From: Neocallimastix lanati (nom. inval.)
Taxonomy: Eukaryota; Neocallimastigomycota; Neocallimastigomycetes; Neocallimastigales; Neocallimastigaceae
Length of the DNA stretch: 60,871 nt
Assembly (NCBI GenBank): GCA_016946835.1
Contig: JACVTC010000281.1
Location: 1-60,871, forward strand
Reading direction: 5' to 3'
Of the stretch, positions 21,665-31,241 are shown piece after piece; the first letter of the stretch is position 1, and each line of letters begins with the position of its first letter. Below the pieces are notes generated by a model, which saw nothing but the letters and a program-made list of their open reading frames with translations, was not told where the DNA came from and did not search any database. Both the position numbers and the translations under genes were made by a program.

Positions 21665-22082
21665 AATGCTTGGAGAAGAAGAATTTTACGTGGAAGTCGT
21701 CGGAAGAAATCTTGACCCTCTTTTCGAAAATCAATATATTGATCTTGATCGTTCTCGTTATACCGTTTATGGTACTTCAAAATATGTTGATCATAACACT
21801 CGAAAACAAAATATTCTAGAGCAATTAAAACGAATTACTAATATCGATAAATCGTACTACAATAATCAACATATTGAATTACTTACTAACTTCATGTGTC
21901 GGAATAATACCATCGTACCAATGTCACGTTTCGGAATGAAAAATGATGATTACTCATTTATTTCAAAATTGTCCTTTGAAGATCCTTATAGCGTTTTAGA
22001 AAATATTTTATACGGCGTTAAAGATAGTTTATCTTCCGTATCAGCAAAAATTATTACTGGAATATACAATGATAAAATTTAA
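21648..22082 (+). CDS. RPB1: RPB1 C-terminal end, in +1 frame
   Basis: This short frame continues the RPB1 C-terminal part. It shows the conserved order near the end of the catalytic core: EEEFYVEVVGRNLD, then HIELLTNFM, SRFGM and LSFEDP, ending at VSAKIITGIY. These correspond to the final core segments of RPB1/A''. No heptad-repeat tail follows, as expected for a viral enzyme. It overlaps the preceding frame by 17 bases and is displaced +1. Homology is best kept if the frame changes at or within a few bases of the stop at 21662. Confidence 0.85.
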   Translation, partial: KLSSSKMLGEEEFYVEVVGRNLDPLFENQYIDLDRSRYTVYGTSKYVDHNTRKQNILEQLKRITNIDKSYYNNQHIELLTNFMCRNNTIVPMSRFGMKNDDYSFISKLSFEDPYSVLENILYGVKDSLSSVSAKIITGIYNDKI

Positions 22083-22742
22083 ATAATTATTCCTTATAAA
22101 GGATATTATTATAATATTATTATTAACAAATGTTATTTTCAAAAAAATGAATAATTTATAATGTAAACATTTTTATATTAATATCTATATATTTAATTTT
22201 AAAGTTATATATATTTTATTTTTTTAAAAAATATATATACAAATATATGTACTACTTTACATATATTATTTAATATTATGATATATAAATTTTAGTTACA
22301 TTATATATATAAAAATTTAAAATATATTTTTAAAAAAATATACTAAATTAAAACAAGAAATATTAATTAGAGTAGATTAAATACATTAATATATATTGTG
22401 TAAATTAAAGTAATAATAATAAACTATAATAAAAATTTAATAATAATAGAACTAATGAAATTACAAAAATATAATAGTGCTGACAATGTCCTTTTTTTTT
22501 TTTTTAAAACATTTTATGTAAAATATAAAATTTGTACTATATGAAAAAATAAAATTAAATAACAGTAATATAAATAAATTCATGAAAAGTAAAACATTAT
22601 ACTTGTACTTTTTATTTTAATTTTTATTATACACTTTGCTTTTATCTTATTTTATACAATTAATTGTAATTATCATTAAAAGTTTTATAAAAAATAACTC
22701 AGTATGAATAAAAATTTTATACTTATATTTATATTAAAATTT
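22083..22742. other. AT-rich spacer between convergent RPB1 and DNA polymerase genes
   Basis: 660 bases of A/T-rich sequence holding two 3' ends. No gene seen. A T12-type run lies near 22494-22505. Confidence 0.5.
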
Positions 22743-25700
22743 TTAAAGTAGTTCGCTGATCTCTTCACTGTAAGATTTTAATAAATTTATTAAACCTTTT
22801 CTTACATAATGATTATAATAGTAATTATAATCTAACTTTGGTACAATAATATTTTTATCTTTAAGACTTTTTTCCTTTAAGTTATTATACAAATCTAAAG
22901 ACATAATTTTATCACCAAATAAATTCGAATCTTTACTAAAAGAAAAATTGGTGGTTTTTATAATAACATAGTTAATTTTTTCACCTACTTTATAATCAAG
23001 ATTATACCTTTTATGATTATTTATAAATAATAATACGTAATAGGATTTATTCTTATATTTTGGTCCAATGGATAAACGCATAATCAATTTTTCAAAAGGA
23101 ACTTCACCAGCTAGTAATTCTTTTTTCATTTTAATGACTTTTTCTTTTATTAATTTTTTCGGATACTTATAAAGAATCATATATAAAAATATTTTGTAAT
23201 AATCACGAATAAAAATACACGTATTCTTTTTAATCAGATCTATACCCTTTATGTATAAAGTCGGTTTATCCTTATCAGCTAAAATTCCAGAGTATTTCTT
23301 TTTCGAAATAATAAGCATTCGGGAAAAGGTATTTTCATATTTTAGATGCATCCCTTCTGGTAGTAGATTTGTCACGATATTGGATACCTCTTTGCACTCT
23401 TTAACAAATTTATCAGTATCAAAATGATCCAAATTATTATTTTGAACATTTTCATTATCATTAATAATGTTGTTGTTGTTATTGTTGTTGTTGTTATTGT
23501 TGCTATTGTTATTGTTGTTGTTGTTTTCGTTGTTATTGATTTTATTGCTATTTTTATTTTGGCTATAATACATTTCAAAAAAACTTTTCTTCTCTTTTTT
23601 ATATTCGATTAGGCAGGAATCCGTATCCCCATAGATGACATGAAATTTTGTTTTTTCTTGAATAATATTTATGGCTTTATTTAAGTAATTTCTTCCCATT
23701 CCGGTGGTACATTCTGCGCCAGGTAAAAATCTTAAGAATTTCAATGAGCTAGATCCAAGACATCCATAAATTGAGTTTGCTTGAATTTTCAATGCATATT
23801 GCCGCTTGTCGTAAATAATATAATCCGCACCAGAGGATTCCTTCATTAAATTTTTATATCGTACACGTTCTGATAAAAGCACTTTCATCATCTGTGGTAG
23901 AATACCAATATGATTCTTAGTGTAATAATATACTTTATCACCAATATCTATTCGGTGATACGAATCTTTGGGATATTTATCAATCGTTGAACTATCTAAT
24001 AATGTGGTGTAGCATATATTGTGAGTGATGATGACACTAGGATATAAACTTGTAAAATCTAGCATAGTGCAATAATCATACACACCTGGTTTGGGTTCAA
24101 TTACCGTTGCTCCTTTATACCCTTGAATATTGGATTGATCTAAATCAATACATATATTATTGTCGTAAGAATATTTGTAAAGCAAATTGGAAAATTTTTT
24201 ACTCTGCCCCGTTTTATAGACTTCGTCAATACGGATTCTTGATATTTTTGCTACTTCTAAAAGTTGAATCCACTGATGAGAAACATTAAATATATTCAAT
24301 GTCAATATCGAATCCATAACACAGTATTTTGCCACTTTATGTAACGATTCTTCCGTATTCTCATAGATTAAATAAAACATTTCTTTATAGGGCAAATCTA
24401 TTTTATGTTTATTTAATAATTGCTCCGAAACATAATTTAAATTTGAGGATGGTAAATTTAAGGATTTAGCATACTTATATATATCAACGGCTATACGACC
24501 CGGAATATATAATTCCACTTCATCGCCCATTAAATTATTGAATTGGGAAGGTTTATTTAAAATTCGACTAGCAGAGAATGGTGTCTCCTTCGTATCAATG
24601 CTCAAATACATACCTGCTCTTTGTGCTAAATACTTATAATCAAATCCAAAAGTGTTAAATCCAATAATAATATCGGGATCAAATTTACTTATTTGCTTAA
24701 AAAATTCACACAATAGTTCATATTCCGTAGATACATAGATCATTTCATATTCAAATTGTTCATCATTATTTTTACTTTCATCGAAATCTTTATTATTTTT
24801 ATTCTTTTTATTATCTTCCATTCGTTTTATGAAATCTTCTATTTTCTCAAAGTTTTCATATTGATTTTTAACTTTCTTGTTCATAGGAAGATCCGTGTCT
24901 TTCTCATTTTTATTTAAAATATTTTTAAACTTATCAATTCTACTATGACCATCATCACTATAATTTGCATTTAAAATATTACTTAACCTATTAAATCGAT
25001 TAACAATCCCTTCATCATAACTTCTTTTCTTTATTAAAATATTTTTGAATTTGTTAAATCTTTCATTTACCTCTGAATTATATGTATTATTAGATTGATT
25101 AGGATTACAAATATTTTTATTGGTTTGAATAATTAAATTCTTATTTCTAAAATTTAAAGTTTCATCACTACTCTTTAACTTGCGAATTATTCTATCCAAT
25201 TTTTCGTGATTTTCTTTAAATTTTTTAGCAACTTTTTCTAAATCATGATTTCTAATATTATTTTCAATAATCTCTGGAACATCGTTTTCAACATTATTTT
25301 TATCCTTATTTTCAGCATTATCTTCAACATTATCCTCTACAAGCTTTTCTTCATTATTTTTAACATTGCTTTCAACATTACTTTCAACATTACATTCAAC
25401 TTTACTTTCTATATTATTTTCAACATCAATTTCAACATTATCTTCAGTGTTCTCTTCAACCTTATCTTTTACGCTATCTTCAACCTTATTAGCTATATTA
25501 TTTTTGTTTTCTTTGTTAAATTTTTGGGCTTCATATTTTTTCATATCAATTTTAAAGATACTTTGCTCGATACATGCAGCTTTAAACGATTGAAGATCCA
25601 AAAAAGGAAAAAATTTTGCATCAATTTCTTCAAATTCATTTTTATTGATGACATTAATATCATCATCAAATTTAACGCATATGGCAATACATTTTTTTTC

Positions 25701-26285
25701 GTTTTCATGATTAAATACAAGGCTAATAGTTGATATATAATCTTCAAATATATATCGATTAGGAAATGATTCGAAATCATGAGACATACATTCAATATCA
25801 AAAGATAAAATAGAAGGAGATGGATAGCTATTAATTTCAACAGATTTTATATTTTTATATTGAACGATATACTCTTCATCAAAGGTAGTATACTTCTCTT
25901 TGGAATTTAACTCCCAGTGCTCCATTTCTATCCATCCTATTGTATTTAAATTACATTCAGCCAGAAACGCTGAAATTATATCCACATTTAATATTGACGA
26001 ATAATAAGAAGAATATTCGGAATAATTAGGGAACATGACTTTAAAGATAATTTTATTACCTTCTAAATAATGTCTTAAAAGTTTTCTTGAAAGTACTTCT
26101 TTATTGTTTCTTGAATTGCCATTGAATTTGAAATCACGATATTGTGAAAATTTGTATAAAGGATAATTATCTATAATAATTGATACTTTGTCATTTCTAA
26201 TATTACTATATCCAAATCCTATAATAACTGGGGAATTGTTTTTTATTAGCAATTCCCAATTATAAATGAATATTATTTTATTCAT
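22743..26285 (-). CDS. Family B DNA polymerase, viral type
   Basis: This replicative DNA polymerase has 3'-5' proofreading and is uninterrupted over 1180 codons. Exo I is DIE (D163, E165), Exo II is NTFGFD (N544-D549), and Exo III is YCVMD (654-658). Polymerase motif A is DFTSLYPS (743-750), motif B is KIQANSIYG (833-841), and motif C is YGDTDS (885-890). All catalytic acids are present. Two insertions are unusual. Residues about 250-510 between Exo I and II hold a repetitive Val-Glu-Asn/Asp array, then Arg-Phe-Asn-x-Leu repeats. Residues about 912-943, just after motif C, are almost all Asn. The length exceeds typical viral PolB mainly because of these. Motifs and neighbours place it with NCLDV polymerases rather than the fungal delta, epsilon or zeta enzymes. 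The C-terminus lacks the cysteine clusters of cellular replicative polymerases. Confidence 0.95.
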   Translation of the reverse strand: MNKIIFIYNWELLIKNNSPVIIGFGYSNIRNDKVSIIIDNYPLYKFSQYRDFKFNGNSRNNKEVLSRKLLRHYLEGNKIIFKVMFPNYSEYSSYYSSILNVDIISAFLAECNLNTIGWIEMEHWELNSKEKYTTFDEEYIVQYKNIKSVEINSYPSPSILSFDIECMSHDFESFPNRYIFEDYISTISLVFNHENEKKCIAICVKFDDDINVINKNEFEEIDAKFFPFLDLQSFKAACIEQSIFKIDMKKYEAQKFNKENKNNIANKVEDSVKDKVEENTEDNVEIDVENNIESKVECNVESNVESNVKNNEEKLVEDNVEDNAENKDKNNVENDVPEIIENNIRNHDLEKVAKKFKENHEKLDRIIRKLKSSDETLNFRNKNLIIQTNKNICNPNQSNNTYNSEVNERFNKFKNILIKKRSYDEGIVNRFNRLSNILNANYSDDGHSRIDKFKNILNKNEKDTDLPMNKKVKNQYENFEKIEDFIKRMEDNKKNKNNKDFDESKNNDEQFEYEMIYVSTEYELLCEFFKQISKFDPDIIIGFNTFGFDYKYLAQRAGMYLSIDTKETPFSASRILNKPSQFNNLMGDEVELYIPGRIAVDIYKYAKSLNLPSSNLNYVSEQLLNKHKIDLPYKEMFYLIYENTEESLHKVAKYCVMDSILTLNIFNVSHQWIQLLEVAKISRIRIDEVYKTGQSKKFSNLLYKYSYDNNICIDLDQSNIQGYKGATVIEPKPGVYDYCTMLDFTSLYPSVIITHNICYTTLLDSSTIDKYPKDSYHRIDIGDKVYYYTKNHIGILPQMMKVLLSERVRYKNLMKESSGADYIIYDKRQYALKIQANSIYGCLGSSSLKFLRFLPGAECTTGMGRNYLNKAINIIQEKTKFHVIYGDTDSCLIEYKKEKKSFFEMYYSQNKNSNKINNNENNNNNNNSNNNNNNNNNNNIINDNENVQNNNLDHFDTDKFVKECKEVSNIVTNLLPEGMHLKYENTFSRMLIISKKKYSGILADKDKPTLYIKGIDLIKKNTCIFIRDYYKIFLYMILYKYPKKLIKEKVIKMKKELLAGEVPFEKLIMRLSIGPKYKNKSYYVLLFINNHKRYNLDYKVGEKINYVIIKTTNFSFSKDSNLFGDKIMSLDLYNNLKEKSLKDKNIIVPKLDYNYYYNHYVRKGLINLLKSYSEEISELL

Positions 26286-26456
26286 TTGTTTTTTATTTTA
26301 AAAATATTAAAAAATTATACATATATAGGTTAGAGTTAAATATTTTCTTATATTAACTACTAATACCAATCTATATAGATAATATAGATTTATAATTTTT
26401 TTTTGAATTTTAAATATTCTTTGAAAAAGCAGAGATAATTATTATCTCTTTATTTT

Positions 26457-26912
26457 TTATCGTTCTGTATCAAAATCAATAATGAAATTATCGTATACAA
26501 TTATATTATAAGTAATGTTATAGCGTTGTATATCCATATAATAATCTTCATAATTATTATTATATTCTTTAATAAAATCTTTTAATAAATTTTTAACTAT
26601 TTCTATCTGTTTTTCATTTGATACAAAGTTTTCTGAAAAATTTTGGAAATAATATTTTCTAATTATGAAGATCATATATAACATAGGTATATTTAATTTG
26701 GTAAATCTTTTTTCGATTATCTCATTAAACTTCCTATTGAATATATGAAGATTTAAAAATTCAATAAAATCGGATATAAATACAGTATTACTAAACGTTC
26801 CTCTAACACTATTACTTAAATTATGTTTAATTTTTTGAATTAATGTTTGCTGAGAATTATAACTCTTTCCTTTTACTTGGTTTATTATATTCTTATTTTT
26901 ATCTTTAAAGCA
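26457..26912 (-). CDS. Unknown reading frame, probably 5'-truncated
   Basis: The minus-strand frame is open for about 150 codons from 26912 to 26457, but the first in-frame ATG is only at 26684 (75 residues). The upstream part looks coding: it has mixed composition and QQTLIQKIKHNL and NTVFISDFIEFLN segments. The gene has therefore lost its start, begins after a frame change, or has an upstream exon. Mostly helical, no signal peptide, no recognised domain. It lies just upstream of PolB on the same strand, 171 bases away. Confidence 0.4.
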   Translation of the reverse strand, partial: CFKDKNKNIINQVKGKSYNSQQTLIQKIKHNLSNSVRGTFSNTVFISDFIEFLNLHIFNRKFNEIIEKRFTKLNIPMLYMIFIIRKYYFQNFSENFVSNEKQIEIVKNLLKDFIKEYNNNYEDYYMDIQRYNITYNIIVYDNFIIDFDTER

Positions 26913-27506
26913 TTACTGATTACGAAAATTTTTAAAATATAAAAAAATTTTTTATATAGAATTCCTTTTCTTATGGATATATATATTCAAATAGGTTTTA
27001 TTTTTATCGTTATATCGCTTATATAATTTTTGATATTATGTAAAATTCTTTTTTATCATTTTAAATATCTTAATATTTCAAACATTATAGATTACTAAAC
27101 AATATTATATCATATAATAAATTATAGTTTAGTATATTATAATAAAGATTTAATTTACCATATTACAAAATCCGAATAAAAAAATAAAAATTTTAAATTT
27201 ATATTTAATATTCATTTCAAATATCCTTGATTATAATAAAATACAATAATTTACTTAAAACAGGATAGTAAATAAATAAATTTTATTTATATACATATTT
27301 TATTAGAAAACACTAATTTTATTTTTCAAAAAAAAGAAATAAAAATGGTTATAACAACATTAGTAAATTTTAATGAAACAATTGATTTTTATTAATTGAT
27401 ATAAAGACAAAATAAATTTAATAAAACAATTGATTTATTATTCATTAAAATATAAAGTCAAACTATATTTATTTTATTATAGGATAAAAAAAATATTAAA
27501 ATAAAA
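26913..27506. other. AT-rich divergent spacer
   Basis: No gene seen. It contains a direct repetition of ...AATTGATTTTTATT... type sequence near 27375-27450, where AAACAATTGATTT occurs twice, just upstream of the gene at 27507. Confidence 0.45.
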
Positions 27507-28097
27507 ATGTCTGAGGTGGTTAAAAATTTATCTCAAAAAAGATATGATGAATTACGTCGTAATGTTATTATTGATGCTATTGACATTGTATTCAATACTA
27601 TTTCAAATCAAGTTAAAATAGATAATAAGGATAAATCTTTTACAGTTAGAAAACTAACAAATAGTATCGAATTAATTTATGATTTAAGTAGTCAAGAAAA
27701 TAACGATAAAATTCCTTCGGAAATCATTAAATCAATAAAACCACGAATAAGTCATAAATTAAACAATACATTTTGTTATAAATTACCGTCTAAAAACGAA
27801 AATACAAACCTCGGAAAGGAAAGTAAAAATTCTTCTATTGTATTTTCACCATTTATTCAAAATGCTATTGAAGTTTCCCAAAATGATATAAAAATGGATG
27901 TACAATTACCAAAATCTCTTGAACATTATCATTTCTTTGTTTTTCCTTTAAATATGGATGGAAAGGAGTATATTATCACTTATGCAGAAGAAAATAAATA
28001 TAGTAAACGTGAAATCATTGAAATATTACATAATAATGTATCAGTAGATAAAAATATCCTTTCTAAAGAATTAAAAGAAAAATATTATTTTAATTAA
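27507..28097 (+). CDS. Unknown 196-residue protein in the viral block
   Basis: The frame is uninterrupted from an ATG in good AT-rich context (AATAAAAATG). The protein is soluble, charged and Lys/Asn-rich, with a predicted helical N-terminal third (about 1-30) and beta-rich middle and C-terminal parts. No motif, signal peptide or membrane segment is seen, and I do not recognise it. It lies upstream of the D5-type helicase on the same strand, where NCLDV D5 proteins normally carry their primase domain. However, I cannot see the paired acidic metal-binding motif of an archaeo-eukaryotic primase in it. Confidence 0.5.
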   Translation: MSEVVKNLSQKRYDELRRNVIIDAIDIVFNTISNQVKIDNKDKSFTVRKLTNSIELIYDLSSQENNDKIPSEIIKSIKPRISHKLNNTFCYKLPSKNENTNLGKESKNSSIVFSPFIQNAIEVSQNDIKMDVQLPKSLEHYHFFVFPLNMDGKEYIITYAEENKYSKREIIEILHNNVSVDKNILSKELKEKYYFN

Positions 28098-28431
28098 TAT
28101 GTAAATAAATAGCTAGATAATGGGATAAATATCTAAGTAAATATTTTTTTTAAAATTTTTTTTGAAAACTTTAAATCACAAAAATTTTTAAAGATTTATT
28201 AAAAAAATATTTTATATTGATATATAACCATTATTGGATAATTGAATGATTATTTCTCTTTTAATAAGTCATTATTTTATAATTAAGAAATTAAAATTTT
28301 TTTTTTTAAAAATAATTATACACACACTAGAAAATATTAATATTAACAATTAAAATGATTTAATTTCTTTTAAAATGAAAAAATAATTAATATATAAATC
28401 TACAAATTTTTTAAATAGTTAAGTAAAAAAT
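28098..28431. other. AT-rich spacer
   Basis: 334 bases with T-runs (for example about 28146-28162 and 28297-28308). Nothing recognisable. Confidence 0.45.
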
Positions 28432-28812
28432 ATGATTTTAGTAAAAACGAAAGAATCAGAAATTACAAATAATTATCATCCAATTATTTACTTATTAATT
28501 ATACTTTTAAAGCAAAATAAGGATAAACATACAAAATGTTATCGTATGTTGAAAAAATATCTTGAAAATTATGATATCAAATTAAGTGATATTGAAAATA
28601 TTAATATTCAATTAGAAAATAACGAAATAGAACATTCAAATAATTACAATAACATTTATAATAATAATAATTATAATAATAATAATACTTATAATAATAA
28701 TGAATATAATAATGGTATTCATAATGATAATGACAATAATAATGACAGTGATAATGAAAGCAGTGACTCAGAAGAATACAATTTTGATGAAATAAATATT
28801 AATGATCCTTAA
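28432..28812 (+). CDS. Asn-rich leader frame, possible 5' part of the D5 helicase gene
   Basis: The 126-codon frame has a short globular start (about residues 1-60) followed by Asn/Tyr and Asp/Ser/Glu-rich low complexity (about 68-126) encoded by AAT repeats. It ends at TAA (28810-28812) and overlaps the next ATG (28802) by 11 bases in the +1 frame. It may therefore be the N-terminal region of the D5 gene separated by a frame change, or a separate upstream gene. No primase motif is visible. Confidence 0.45.
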   Translation: MILVKTKESEITNNYHPIIYLLIILLKQNKDKHTKCYRMLKKYLENYDIKLSDIENINIQLENNEIEHSNNYNNIYNNNNYNNNNTYNNNEYNNGIHNDNDNNNDSDNESSDSEEYNFDEININDP

Positions 28813-30118
28813 TTCTGTTTTGAAAAATTTAGAAATTAGTAAAGTAAATCAGTCATCAAATCAAGAAGCAGATTATAAATATGATATTATTGATATTATT
28901 TATCAATGCATGGAAGACTATGGTTCAATGGTAGTTGATAAAGCACGATTAATCACTATTAAAAATTATTATAGTAAATCATCTTTAACGTCTCAGATTA
29001 TTTTTAACATATTTATTGTGTTATACTTAGGATATTTAGTATTTAGTGAAGATGTATGGTATAAATTTTCATATAGTCGTCATGGATGGGAAATCATAAG
29101 TGCTTATGATCTCGCCAAAGAAATCAATATGGGATTAGTAAATAAGCTTACCAAGTTGTGTAATGAATGCCATTTTAAATTGGAAAATTTACCTACGAAA
29201 TTATTTTCGTTTATGAGTGGTCATTCGGTTACATTTAAAAATTTATATCAGTTAGAAACCTTCTTCTACTTGGACAATTTTATTTCTCGAATGGATAAAA
29301 GTAAAGTTTTAAGATTTGAAGATTGTGTTTATGATTTCACCATCAATAAACCACGACCAGGAATGCCAAAAGACTTTTGTCTTAAATCTACCAATTATAA
29401 TTTTCACTCTGAAAATAAGAATAAAGTAAAAGAAGTGAAAGAATTTTTTGAAGATATTTTTGTCGACAAGGAATTGATACAGTATGTATTAAAAATTTTA
29501 GCTTCCACCCTTACTTACGGTAATAAATTGCGTGCCATTGTATTTTTTATTGGATCGGGTAGAAACGGTAAGACTACGCTTACTAACATGTTACGTCTTT
29601 CACTAGGAGATTATGCAGCAACGCCAAATGTTTCTTTATTTTTAGGAAAATCGGTTAGTGCTGATAAACCAAGTCCACAAATGGTAGATCTTAATTGTGC
29701 AAGAGTGGCCATATGTGAAGAACCAGATGCTCGTAGTATTGCTATTACAGGTGATACTAAAGCTATAACCGGTAATGTAGGCTTTATTAAAACCCGAACC
29801 TTGTATAAGGATGTTCAAGCAGTATCTGTTGATTTACTACCCATTATTAATACAAATGACAAATTGACAATATCTAACTTAGATAATGCTTTGATTGATC
29901 GTATTCTTGTTATCCCTTTCACCCAACGATTCATAAATAAGATGAATATATCTGTCTTATCTTCAACTCAAAATATCAATAACCCTTCAATAAAAAGAGC
30001 TAATACAAGATGGCAAGGTTCTCGAGTTCAAGGTTATGCTGAAGCTTTAATTCATTTACTTATTGAAAATTATCAAGAGGATTACACCTCCCTAGAAATT
30101 CCTGACATCGGTGGTTAA
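28802..30118 (+). CDS. D5-type SF3 helicase/NTPase, main part
   Basis: This is the replicative helicase of NCLDVs, which unwinds DNA at replication forks and works with a primase. A D5 N-terminal-type region (about 60-200) precedes the superfamily 3 ATPase. Walker A is GSGRNGKTT (about 251-259), Walker B is VAICEEPD (about 302-309), and motif C is IINTND (about 348-353). The catalytic residues are intact. In poxviruses and many NCLDVs an archaeo-eukaryotic primase domain precedes this on the same chain, but none is seen here. The frame stops at 30116-30118 and the conserved C-terminal part continues in +1 at 30111-30401. Confidence 0.9.
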   Translation: MILNSVLKNLEISKVNQSSNQEADYKYDIIDIIYQCMEDYGSMVVDKARLITIKNYYSKSSLTSQIIFNIFIVLYLGYLVFSEDVWYKFSYSRHGWEIISAYDLAKEINMGLVNKLTKLCNECHFKLENLPTKLFSFMSGHSVTFKNLYQLETFFYLDNFISRMDKSKVLRFEDCVYDFTINKPRPGMPKDFCLKSTNYNFHSENKNKVKEVKEFFEDIFVDKELIQYVLKILASTLTYGNKLRAIVFFIGSGRNGKTTLTNMLRLSLGDYAATPNVSLFLGKSVSADKPSPQMVDLNCARVAICEEPDARSIAITGDTKAITGNVGFIKTRTLYKDVQAVSVDLLPIINTNDKLTISNLDNALIDRILVIPFTQRFINKMNISVLSSTQNINNPSIKRANTRWQGSRVQGYAEALIHLLIENYQEDYTSLEIPDIGG

Positions 30119-30401
30119 TGCAACCAAAAGTTTTATTATGCGTAGTGACCATATTGCTAGATTTTTGGAAAAGAATATTGTTGATAAAAATGACAATCAT
30201 GCTATTCCAATTGATGAACTTTACACCGTTTATAAGAATTGGTTTAAGCAATACGTATCCACTCGTTCCGTATTTTATAGTTTGGAAGATTTTCGTATGG
30301 ATTTAATTAAATATAGTATTCGTATCAAAAATTTATCCTCAAATTCGGATTCGGATTCTAAGAAAACCGTTGAATCCATTATTGGATACAGATTTATTTA
30401 A
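30111..30401 (+). CDS. D5-type helicase C-terminal part, in +1 frame
   Basis: The frame continues the D5 protein directly: NATKSFIMRSDHIARFLE matches the helical segment that follows the ATPase core in this family, then ELYTVYKNWF and a final ESIIGYRFI. It overlaps the preceding frame by eight bases and is displaced +1. The extra base could be a G in GGTGGTT near 30107-30114 or lie at the stop itself. Both give plausible alignments, so the break cannot be placed exactly. Together the helicase is about 530 residues. Confidence 0.75.
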   Translation: MVNATKSFIMRSDHIARFLEKNIVDKNDNHAIPIDELYTVYKNWFKQYVSTRSVFYSLEDFRMDLIKYSIRIKNLSSNSDSDSKKTVESIIGYRFI

Positions 30402-31241
30402 TTATATTAAAAATAAAATAATGGATGATAATGTTAATTTCTTTCATTCCTTTAATATATATAATTTAAACTAATATTTGTATATATTTATTTTATATAT
30501 AAATTTAAACAAGGAAAAAAAAATTATATAATTATATTTATATTTATTTATAATTTAAGAATATATATTGTTAAAAATTATTATTTTATTAATTATTATA
30601 AAAATAGTTTTAAAAAATTTAAAAAATTTATAATTAGTATAGTTATTTCATTAAAAATGGTAATATAAATATTTTATTTTATTTTATATAATGAAATATA
30701 ATAATTTTATTCAATGATATTTATTATTCTATTAAATGATATTTGTAAACTTGTTCTTTTCATTAAAAGTTTTTATTACTGAAAAAATTATTAAATTATT
30801 ATATTTATATAATACAATTTTAATAGTATATTTAATTTTATTTATTTCTATTTCATATTATTTATATTAATATTAATATTGATTAAATCATTCATTTAAT
30901 GTTTTACATCAAGTTTTACTGAGTTTATTTTTTAAAATTTTAAAAAAATATAAATTACTAAAATTACGAATCAATAATAAAAATAAAGTAAAAATATTTA
31001 AATTCAAATTCATACACATTTAATTTTAATAAAATAAAAATTGATTTTAAAAATTATATTTATATAAGTAATGATATATATTATTCAACTATTTTTTTTT
31101 AAAATTTTGTTTATTAATATTTTTTTTATTTAATATAATATTATATAATAATTTTTTATTATATTAAATTTATAAATGTATTTATAATTTTTTTTATAAT
31201 TATTTAATTGAATTATATTTTTTTTTTCTTTTTATATTATT
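30402..31241. other. AT-rich spacer between D5 helicase and RPB2 fragment
   Basis: 840 bases of A/T-rich DNA with no visible gene. It holds the 3' ends of two convergent viral genes. Confidence 0.5.

Noticed and set aside
23424-23612. Val/Ile-rich small hydrophobic frame
   Set aside because: It is the reverse strand of the poly-Asn (AAT/AAC) run in PolB, a repeat artefact.
25245-25733. 162-codon plus-strand frame opposite the DNA polymerase gene
   Set aside because: It is the antisense of the repetitive Val-Glu-Asn insert of PolB. Its Ile/Phe/Asn composition is a mirror of that repeat and has no independent support.
22743-26285. Intein in the DNA polymerase
   Set aside because: The large inserts are low-complexity repeats. 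No Cys/Ser start, HN-terminal pair or endonuclease motif is visible, and they are not at the usual intein sites in motifs A, B or C.
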